Shown in pieces: positions 9,733 to 16,764 of a DNA stretch of 16,764 nt. Origin of the DNA: Circinella umbellata (taxonomy: Eukaryota; Mucoromycota; Mucoromycetes; Mucorales; Lichtheimiaceae); the NCBI GenBank assembly GCA_025093555.1, contig JAIWNF010000173.1, forward strand, positions 1-16,764, read 5' to 3'. Every line of letters begins with the position of its first letter. Positions within the stretch are counted from its first letter, which is position 1. The notes under the pieces are model-generated. The model was given only the letters and a program-made list of their open reading frames with translations, was not told the DNA's origin and ran no database searches. Made by a program: the position numbers and the translations under genes.

Positions 9733-9905
9733 TTATCCGACGGGATTTAAAATATTTTCAAATTTCGAATATTGACGCTTTAAGATAGAATGCACCATAG
9801 GAGTCTTTTTTCGTTCATCACGTTCGAGTTCCAAATAATGGTTAGCAATATCCTCCTGTAAACTAATAGGTACTTTTTGATATTCAGATTTGCGTTTTGA
9901 AGACA
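9733..9905 (-). pseudogene. Probable N-terminal helix-turn-helix exon of the pogo-like transposase
   Basis: After an acceptor-like TTTTTTTTAATAG ending at 9906, the minus strand encodes about 56 residues, basic then helical (ISLQEDIANHYLELERDERK, MVHSILKRQYSKF), to TAA 9735-9733. This has the composition of the first helices of a psq/Tc5-type DNA-binding domain. The pogo exon at 8765-8631 begins near the following recognition helix (TVSWWI), so the two could be parts of one domain split by about 970 bases. No clear donor joins them, so the link is inference. It could instead belong to a separate degraded element. Confidence 0.4.
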
Positions 9906-10054
9906 CTATTAAAAAAAAGAAGACTAAAGAGAACACTACTATCTTAGTAGGAAATATATCAATAGCTTTTATTCAGTGTTTTTTTTAATTACATTTACTG
10001 TATTAGTCATAGTTGACAGCTTAGCAGGTATTCTATTTTCCTTCTTTGTGTCAC

Positions 10055-10107
10055 CCCTGCTTTTTGCATGCCTCTTGGCCCAAATCCCACCTGTGCAAAA
10101 AGCAGGG
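10055..10107. repeat. Perfect 14-bp stem hairpin upstream of the LINE
   Basis: CCCTGCTTTTTGCA (10055-10068) is an exact reverse complement of TGCAAAAAGCAGGG (10094-10107), with a 25-base loop. It ends seven bases before the target-site duplication, outside the LINE. It may belong to the sequence the LINE inserted into. Confidence 0.8.
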
Positions 10108-10114
10108 TTCGACT

Positions 10115-10128
10115 GTAATTATATTAGG
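10115..10128. repeat. Left target-site duplication of the LINE
   Basis: GTAATTATATTAGG, identical to 15584-15597. The two copies sit just outside the 5' untranslated region and the 3' end of the retrotransposon, where a target-primed insertion would leave them. Confidence 0.7.
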
Positions 10129-10256
10129 ACAACTCTTTCCTTTTCTCCTCACTTTTTGAGCGGAAAAACCCTTTTCCAAAAACAAAAAAAAAAACGACCA
10201 TAACAACACACACAACACAACAACCAAAACCACCATTGACACTAGTCGCTCGCCGT

Positions 10257-11864
10257 ATGATGGGCAAAACTATTATACGTCGTGATGCCCTGTCTTCTAA
10301 CAAGCCATCAAATGCAACAAAACAAACGTCCATTCGCCTTACTCTTAAAAACATTCCTATCCTCAATACCAAATTCAACCTTCACCGTTCTCAAATTGCA
10401 TGTATCTCTTGCCATGTAAAAGCTCAACTAATTCGTCGCGGCTTTCAAGACATCAAATTGCCATCTGGCACAAAGACAAAAATACCGCAATTTACATGTA
10501 AACATTGCAATAAAAACTGCACGCTCTCTCACCTCAAGGAAGTTTTGACAAGTCTTCCTAACACTATCGGCGATAATAATGATGAAGATCACAGTAGCAT
10601 TGGCAGTTTCATATCCTCTCACCAGGATCATCCTACCAACTTATCAGTTTCACAACAATGCAACACATCCAACGTAATGATTACTGATTGGGCTGATGAG
10701 ATACCAGAATCAGATCAACAGCAACTATTCACTGATACACCTCCGCTTCTTGAGCCACAACAACCTGATCTCAATACTCCAACCCTCCTCGAACGCTTCT
10801 CTACTCAACACTTTGAGCATCACCAAGCCATGCCCGAAGTCCTAACTGCATTAATGAAAACAGTTGACCAACTGACAACTCGCACCGAAAAACAAGAAAA
10901 ACAAATTACTGATCTTTTAACACTAACGGAACGCCTTCATACTGCTCAAACAGAATTGATTTCTGCAAAGTCGCGCATTCAAGCTTTGGAAGCTGAGAAC
11001 CAATCACTCCGTCAACAACACCACCAAACAACATCAACAACACTAGACGCACCAACAGGAAGTCTTGAATCACGATATGCATCACTACCACCAACCACTA
11101 ACACACAACAAAGTAATAATCCCTGGAATGATAATTACAGGGTACAACATATGAAAAACAGAAATCGCACCAAAGTCTCAGCAGCAACCCTCCAAAAAAG
11201 AAAAGAAGCAGCAGCACGTGCATTTACTACCCCCTCTGAAACACATGGTTTCTGCTTTAAATACTTTCCAACATGAGGCCGTAAACCTGTTTCAGACCAG
11301 CGAAAAAATCTTCGAGAACTGGGCATTGACAACAGCCGTATTTTAGATATTCATTATCCTGATACCAATGTTGTGGGTTTTCTTATTCATAATGATTATG
11401 CTACCGAACTTCTTGACCTTATGAAACAACACAATTTAGAGCCTAATACTAAATTTGATCCTCATAATCCTCAATACCTGCGCGATAAAAAATATCTTGA
11501 TATGTCTCATGACGAACAAATCATCCAAGCTGATCTCATACAATACAATCGAATTTTGCGAGCCATCGATTATGTCCGCCAGCCAGTGAAATTCGCTGTC
11601 GCTCGATTTTTCTGTCACACCCAAGTTATTACACCAGCAATATTACAAGATGTATTAAATGGACATAATGTGGCACCACAACAATCATCACGACAACCTT
11701 CCCCTGATAGAACAAAGGCTGCAGCAGATCAATTTCGTATAGACTCACCAGATAAATCAGAACAAGGACATGACACGGAAATGATCATCGACAATGGACA
11801 ATTAGAAGATCAAGAAGCACAATTCAGTAATAGTGGTACCACTCATACCCCCACTCCCCAATAA
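10257..11864 (+). pseudogene. LINE ORF1 protein: zinc ribbon, coiled coil, conserved C-terminal domain; TGA at codon 340
   Basis: ORF1 proteins bind the LINE RNA to form the retrotransposition particle. The frame is open upstream of 10257 only through non-ATG codons, so I take the first ATG at 10257. Residues 49-88 form a zinc-ribbon-like pattern (CISC ... CKHCNKNC). Residues about 100-190 are Ser/Asn/Gln-rich and acidic. Residues about 194-257 form a coiled coil (LTALMKTVDQL to ALEAENQSLRQ). After a Gln/Ser-rich linker a conserved block begins: GFCFKYFPT, then TGA (11274-11276), then the same frame resumes with GRKPVSDQRKNLRELG, SRILDIHYPD, LIHNDY and VKFAVARFF. Homology on both sides of the TGA marks it as a single nonsense change, probably CGA to TGA. 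The stop TAA at 11862-11864 lies two bases before the ORF2 ATG, suggesting coupled translation or reinitiation. Confidence 0.75.
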
Positions 11865-11866
11865 TT

Positions 11867-14800
11867 ATGATAACTAATAATACAATTAATATCATTCAAT
11901 GGAATGCTACCGGACTTCAACGACACACTATACATACTGCACTAACAGAATTTATTAACACTTCTATTTTATTTATTACTGAGACATGGCTTCTCTCCCC
12001 TAATCGCTTCCCTACCAATTGGACCCAATATCATACATATGGAATACCTGTTAAAAGTCACAAATCATACTGTGGCCAAATGGGTATCTCTCTTCTCGTA
12101 CACCCACATTGCCCCTTTCCTGTTAATTATTTACCTAACCTGTCTCCTAAATTCCCACACTATTCTCTTTCTTGTACTATTGGTGACACACTTATTCACT
12201 GCCTATATTTACCTCCCACACAAAAATTTGATAATCAACTTGCCATCGAAATATTAGATGAACTACCGAAAGAAATCGATGGTACCAGCCGAACAATCTA
12301 TTGCGGTGATTTCAATGCACGATTAGGAAACCGGGTTGGTGATCATCTTTATGATACCCGTGGTAGACTACTTACAACCTGGCTCGCAACAAACGGTATG
12401 GTAATTTACAACGAATCACTTGCCTATGGTCAACCAACAAATCTCAACCCTCGTGGCACCAGTATAGTCGACCTTTTCTTTGGTACAATACCACTCACTA
12501 ATTCAGCCATGATTATATATGACAACCTTTCACTATCATCAGATCACAAAGCAGTACAACTGACATACACCGATAATACTCCACTCCGCACTAAAACCAA
12601 ACGACTTATGTGGCACCTACAAAAACTTAAAAACCCTGATATATGTACTACATATATCAGTACATTTACAGCAAATATTCAACCTATACAACAACGCATT
12701 AATGCCTTTCTTGACAATAAAACAACTACAACTATTGAAACCATAGAAGAGTTCAATCTACAACTTAATGACAGCATCTATAACGCACTTGATAACACTG
12801 TAGGCCGTAAAACAACTGCTGAAATAAACAGGTTAAAATGGTTCTGGAATCTTGATCTTGAAAAAGCCAAAACCCATCGTGAGACCTGTTATAAAAAATG
12901 GAGACGTGCACAACATCCTTCCACAAAATTAAAATGGTGGCTCCAACACCAAGAAGCACAAGCTAAGTTTCGATTGGCAGTTAATAGACGACGCGCTGAA
13001 ACATGGACCTTATTCTGTAAAAAACTCGATCAAGGCGATTTTTCAAAAGCTACAGCAACTATAAAACGAATAAAAAAAGGCCGCACATTACATTCATCAT
13101 TTTCTCATCCACATGGCCCTTTAATAGCTGCTAATCGTATGGCTGATCATCTTGAAAATATATTCACCAGTAATTTACAGCCACATAACAGCTCTCAATC
13201 ATCATCACTTCAGACAACTATTATAAATTCAATCAGTACAAATACAGCAATTGATTCACCATTTACTGAAGAAAACGTTCTCTCTGTTATTTCCCAGCTT
13301 TCATCTGGAAAAGCTCCTGGAGCTGATGGTATTAAAGGAGAAATGCTAAAACCAATCTGCGCACAACTAACCCCTTTTCTTACAGCATTTTATCAATTAT
13401 GCTGGTTCACATCCAAGACCCCAAAATTATGGCGATTAGCACAAGTACTCCCTATACATAAGAAAGGACCAACCGATGACCCTGCAAACTTTCGGCCGAT
13501 TAGTTTAATATCCATTTTTCGTAAAGTCATGGAAAAATGTATTCAAGACCTCCTAGTTTCTACTGCTCCCGCTTTAGATATTGTGCAAGCTGGTTTTCGC
13601 CACCAACGTGATGCTCTTAGTCAAGCTCGCTGTCTACAAGAAATATCGATGATACACAAACGACACCATGGTTCACCTCCTGTGATAATTGGTCTGGATG
13701 TCTCCAAAGCTTATGATACAGTACATCGAGATACTATATGGCGTACTCTCGAACCACATATACCTCGGTTATTACTTTTATTACTCAAAAATCTATTTGA
13801 TCAGGTTTCAATTGAAGTATTACTCTCCGATCAAATTTCACGTCAATTCCATCCACATACTGGAGTTCTACAAGGATCAGTATTGTCCCCAATTCTCTAC
13901 TCTCATTATATCAACTCTTTACCAACTCTTTTACGTACTGTCGAAGCCCAAGTTCTTCCATCACGTAGCCTAAAATTCAACAACCTCTTTATCAACAGTC
14001 TACTCTACGCAGATGATGTGGCTCTTATTGGCACATGGGATACTATACCCTTATTACTGAAAGCATGTGAAGAACATAGTATTAAATTAGGTTATAGATG
14101 GAACCCCACGAAATGCATTTATATGTCCATGACTGATCCACCTCCGAATCAACTACCACAGCTATATCGAGTCAACCTACAACGAGCAACTAAATTCACA
14201 TATCTTGGTGTCCCCTTTACTCCAGATGGATGTATCAACACTAATGAACTTATTGATCGAAATACTACTGCTGCAGTTTCAGCAATGAATATTATGGCGT
14301 CAATTGGTGTGCGCGCACGATGTCTTGGTAAATTACTCAGTACTCGTCTTTACTGACAATTTATCCGACCCAAGATGGAATATGGTCTGGCCATTGCAAA
14401 ACTCAATAGAGATGATTACAGTATTCTCCAAGAAACCCAAAATACTTGCCTCCGAAAAATATATGGTACCAAGACTTACCACTCGATGGCCATTATTCAC
14501 CATCTAGCAAATATTGAATTTATGGTTGATCGTGTTACTACCTTACAAGCAAAGTTTATATTTCGTTCATATCATATGCCTGATGATGCGTTATTCCCCA
14601 CCTTATTACCTCAGGTTCGCCAAACAAAAGGTCTCCGTTCCTGGACTTCCGTCATTAGAAAAAATAAAATTTGGCAATCACTAGATACAACAACACAATT
14701 AGACCACCACACGGTAACAAACAATGATCTAAAAACAGCCATCAAACAACATATTAAAAGCACACACATACAACGCTGCCAACGCAAGAACAGTAAATTA

Positions 14801-15256
14801 CTCAATCAATGCCGTCAGCAATTGGGAATTGACCCAATTCTATGGCTGCCCATGACAGCTACAGAACGTAATTTATGTATCCACTATCGACTAGGTTGGA
14901 TCACTAATTACCAACAACTGCCATGTCCTAATTGTCACCAAACGACCCGTCTATCTAAACAACACTTAATTTCCTGCCATCGGGTCCATACGTTTTTATC
15001 AATCTCCAAAAACATCAACGACCCTATTTCTTTTATTCTCAACCGACTTCCCAAAACACCTCCAACATCATACCAAAAACGTGTCTATTGGAAAATCATC
15101 TGGCCAAAACTCTGCTTCATTCTACACCAACTATACCGTACTTGCCGTCCTGAATATTACACCACCCCTTCACCACCAACAAATCAATTTGGGCATTTAT
15201 TACTACAATGGATTGAACCACCACTTGTACCACCTGCACCCTCTTTCAATTTAAAT

Positions 15257-15262
<6 letters not shown>
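11867..15262 (+). pseudogene. LINE ORF2 polyprotein: APE endonuclease, reverse transcriptase, CCHC; TGA at codon 830
   Basis: ORF2 nicks target DNA and copies LINE RNA onto it. The endonuclease spans about residues 8-232: QWNATG (11-16), ETW (Glu39), YCGDFNARLG (Asp148, Asn150), SIVDLFFG (Asp202) and SSDHKAV (His227). The reverse transcriptase spans about 465-790: SSGKAPGADG, LPIHKKGP, NFRPISL, QAGFRHQRD, IIGLDVSKAYD (catalytic Asp611), GVLQGSVLSP and the YADD box at 714-717. TGA at 14354-14356 replaces a codon after LSTRLY. The frame then continues with QFIRPKMEYGLAI for 301 more codons to TAA 15260-15262. The C-terminus has a CCHC knuckle at 1020-1037 (CPNCHQTTRLSKQHLISC). No RNase H motif is seen. 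All visible catalytic residues are kept, so the TGA is probably recent. The protein would lose its C-terminal quarter, knuckle included. Confidence 0.88.

Positions 15263-15291
<29 letters not shown>
15261..15291 (+). repeat. A31 homopolymer directly on the ORF2 stop codon
   Basis: The last two bases of the ORF2 TAA are the first two of a 31-base A tract, followed by CACTAACAAACAAACAAACAAAC. It could be a poly(A) tail or an internal A-rich element of the LINE 3' region. Confidence 0.9.
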
Positions 15292-15292
<1 letters not shown>

Positions 15293-15583
15293 ACTAACAA
15301 ACAAACAAACAAACTAAACAACGTATCAGCATTTCTTTTGCCCTGCTCCACTTCTCCATCTTTCTTTCTGTGACATTGTATCTTCACTACTTTCTCTTTT
15401 ACCTTAGACGATTCTCACCTCACCCCCCTCATTGTTAACTATGTACTGTCGTTTTCAACACACCTTTTCCCTGCATCCCTGCAGGTTTTTCAGTTCCTCT
15501 CTTTGTGAACAGACGAGAGCAATAAGCTGCAATCAGCGCGTGTTCAATTTAATTTCGTCATTAATAAAATAATAAATTTCAAC

Positions 15584-15597
15584 GTAATTATATTAGG
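15584..15597. repeat. Right target-site duplication of the LINE
   Basis: Exact second copy of GTAATTATATTAGG found at 10115-10128. Sequence after it (GGGCCCTTTTTC) differs from that after the left copy (ACAACTCTTTCC), although a weak CACTTTTT resemblance follows both. Confidence 0.7.
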
Positions 15598-15793
15598 GGG
15601 CCCTTTTTCTGCTTTCCATCACTTTTTTAAGGGTGGTAAGCATATAACTATAATCATTTCAAATCAAAATCACAAATATACATCAGAGGAAGTACGAAAG
15701 GCTGCAGACTCATTCTGTCCTTCTTGTATGGATGTCCCTAAATGTTACCGTTTAGGTAATATTGTAACCAAGAGCTCAAGCTTGGGAAAATAA
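15598..15793 (+). other. Open-frame remnant at the LINE insertion site
   Basis: From the duplication at 15584 a frame runs open to TAA 15791-15793 and encodes Cys-containing sequence (VRKAADSFCPSCMDVPKCYR). Reading the duplication once and removing the LINE, the same frame continues upstream to a TAG at 10022-10024, with CHPC...H...C spacing on that side (about 99 codons in all). It may be an old coding exon split by the LINE. The family is not recognised and a chance frame is possible. Confidence 0.25.
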
Positions 15794-15800
15794 GCTTGAG
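15775..15800. repeat. Short perfect hairpin
   Basis: CTCAAGCTT (15775-15783) pairs with AAGCTTGAG (15792-15800) around an 8-base loop. No run of T follows immediately, and its role is unknown. Confidence 0.6.
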
Positions 15801-15933
15801 TTGTACAGATGGGCTTAGCACATATAAATAGTTATTACACCTATTAAATAAAAAACAAGCCCTTTTTCCTCTCTTTTACACTTTTCGATTACTTTTCTAT
15901 TTCATTAGGGTGTCTCAAGCATCCAAATTTTTG

Positions 15934-16054
15934 CAAATATTGAAAATCAGCAGATTTTCAATATTTGTAAGGAGCGATTTTGATTGGTCGGTGTACGAAT
16001 ATTCGTACTTTTTGAAAATCGGCGTAAAAAGGATGAATTTTACGAATATTCGTA
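15934..16054. repeat. Cluster of three perfect palindromes upstream of the Myb-like gene
   Basis: A 15-bp stem CAAATATTGAAAATC with a four-base loop (15934-15967) is followed by the 16-bp palindrome GTACGAATATTCGTAC (15993-16008) and the 14-bp palindrome TACGAATATTCGTA (16041-16054). The last two share their core, 48 bases apart. They lie about 180-300 bases before the next start codon. They could be operator-like binding sites or the core of a small foldback element; the rest of 15801-16231 is AT-rich without a gene. Confidence 0.75.
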
Positions 16055-16231
16055 TAAAAAAAATTTCTATATATGAGAGCTTATTATTATGATACATCTA
16101 TGTTTAGAAGTGTATTGTTATTGATCCATATAGAAATGTATGCACACATATATAAAGAAATAAAAAAATAAAACATGATATTATTGTCCCTTATTACAAT
16201 ATACACTTTTCACTATCTTATTTTTTATATA

Positions 16232-16764
16232 ATGTCTTCTAACAGCAAACAAACAAGAAAAAGTAGCAACAAACAAAACTATTTTCAATGGAAAAAAGAC
16301 CACATTTTGTCCTTGATTGAGGTGCTTGGTAAATCCATTGGTAATAAAGGTCTCAACTATTATGACAAGTACCAAGGTGGTTCCAAGACAACTACACCAA
16401 AAAAAATAACGGCTAAAGAATTAGGAAAACTAAATCATGATTCATTTTCCATAACTGATCAACAAGTCCAGTCCAAAATAAAGGGATTAAATGAGGGCTA
16501 CAATAAGGCTCGTGATTACCTTCGGTCTACAGGTGAAGGAATTGATGATGATGATGAAAAGCTCAAAATTGAAACGATAAGAGGTTAGAATTATACATAG
16601 CTTAGCTTTCTTTTATATAGTGTATACATTGGTGTCAATTAAATACATGTTGCTCATTAACTCTTCTTATATAGCCAAGGTTTTGAATATTGAACCCTTT
16701 TTTGATGAGTTAGATCCACTCATTCGTGATAGGCCTAAAGCAACACCACACTTTAACGCTGATC
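16232..16764 (+). CDS. Myb/SANT-like DNA-binding protein, 3' end off the window
   Basis: Exon 1 is 16232-16583 and exon 2 begins at 16675, after a 91-nt intron with donor GTTAGA and acceptor TATATAG; phases agree (G plus CC). I chose the ATG at 16232 (MSSNSKQTRK) over the in-frame ATG at 16175, whose 19 extra residues are hydrophobic and unlike the rest. The protein starts with a basic Ser/Lys/Gln segment. It then has a Trp-led helix (YFQWKKDHILSLIEVLG), a middle stretch with KITAKELGKLN, a helix rich in Lys (QVQSKIKGLNEGYNKARDYL) followed by a TGEG turn, and after the intron FFDELDPLIRDRP. This order (Trp helix, KxKxLxxxY helix, TGxG, acidic DELD...DRP) resembles the Myb/SANT-like or trihelix domains common in transposon-associated fungal genes. 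Function as a DNA-binding protein is inferred. The palindromes at 15934-16054 lie upstream. Confidence 0.55.

Larger units (their letters stand above)
10129..15583 (+). mobile_element. Near-complete non-LTR retrotransposon (LINE), about 5.45 kb
   Basis: Parts in order: an A/C-rich 5' untranslated region (10129-10256), ORF1 (10257-11864), a two-base gap, ORF2 (11867-15262), an A31 tract, an AAAC-repeat stretch, a pyrimidine-rich 3' region, and an end reading ATTAATAAAATAATAAATTT. A 14-bp duplication flanks it. The coding strand is A/C-rich and G-poor compared with the flanks. APE endonuclease plus reverse transcriptase with no recognisable RNase H domain places it with the APE-type LINEs. An alternative 3' boundary at the A tract (15291) has no matching duplication that I can find. 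Confidence 0.85.

Noticed and set aside
10101..10125. GGTTCGA resembling a tRNA B box
   Set aside because: No cloverleaf, anticodon arm or convincing A box could be folded around it; it lies at the foot of a hairpin instead.
9976..10203. Plus-strand 75-codon hydrophobic reading frame
   Set aside because: Biased by T-rich sequence, no family resemblance, and it crosses the LINE 5' boundary, so it is probably chance.
10124..10378. Minus-strand frames opposite the LINE 5' region and ORF1
   Set aside because: Shadows of the A/C-rich LINE coding strand; low-complexity Val/Phe sequence with no domain.
4538..14356. Stop-codon reassignment or recoding as a general explanation of in-frame stops
   Set aside because: The stops include TAG, TAA and TGA in different elements, alongside frameshifts, which fits decay rather than an altered code.
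6257..16764. Idea that the 6257-6821 gene and the 16232 Myb-like gene are two halves of one family
   Set aside because: They share only general basic/Ser-rich character and do not overlap in sequence, so the link cannot be tested here.
1..16764. CRISPR arrays, rRNA, bacterial operons or phage genes
   Set aside because: No regularly spaced repeats or rRNA-like sequence; genes have spliceosomal introns and no ribosome binding site pattern.

Overview
The window looks like a repeat-rich piece of an early-diverging fungal genome, most likely Mucoromycota. Evidence: AT-rich DNA, short GT-AG introns (55-95 nt), and a non-LTR retrotransposon whose ORF1/ORF2 resemble elements I associate with mucoralean fungi. 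The phylum is inferred from protein flavour only. No housekeeping gene, rRNA or tRNA is visible; nearly everything recognisable is transposon-derived.

Layout. (1) 1-3799, minus strand: the 3' end runs off the left edge. This is a tnp2/Transposase_21-like (CACTA/En-Spm or Plavaka-type) transposase. I rebuilt eight exons from splice sites and found two apparent one-base frameshifts. (2) 4013-5284, plus strand: a six-exon gene of unknown family fired divergently from a 213-bp shared intergenic region, probably the accessory protein of the same element. It has one in-frame TAG, which could instead be the 3' end of an extra intron. (3) 5457-5880: a foldback MITE with 116-bp inverted repeats, TA duplication and reiterated TTTGCG motifs. 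(4) 6121-6210: a hAT-like terminus with subterminal repeats. (5) 6257-6821, minus: a fragmentary intron-containing gene of unknown family. (6) 7093-8765, minus: a pogo/Tigger-type DDE transposase pseudogene, with a probable N-terminal helix-turn-helix exon at 9733-9905 and an inverted partial copy of that exon at 8778-8846. (7) 10129-15583, plus: a nearly complete LINE bracketed by a 14-bp target-site duplication. ORF1 (zinc ribbon, coiled coil) and ORF2 (APE endonuclease, reverse transcriptase, C-terminal CCHC) are each broken by a single TGA. (8) 15598-16231: an open-frame remnant and a cluster of perfect palindromes. (9) 16232 to the right edge, plus: the 5' part of a spliced gene for a Myb/SANT-like DNA-binding protein.

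The region is a graveyard of nested mobile elements at different ages. The LINE looks youngest (intact structure, two nonsense changes, perfect TSD); the tnp2 and pogo copies look older. The most unusual items are the divergent accessory gene with four consecutive microexons that are each divisible by three and bounded by phase-2 introns, the TTTGCG-reiterated foldback element, and the palindrome cluster in front of the Myb-like gene.
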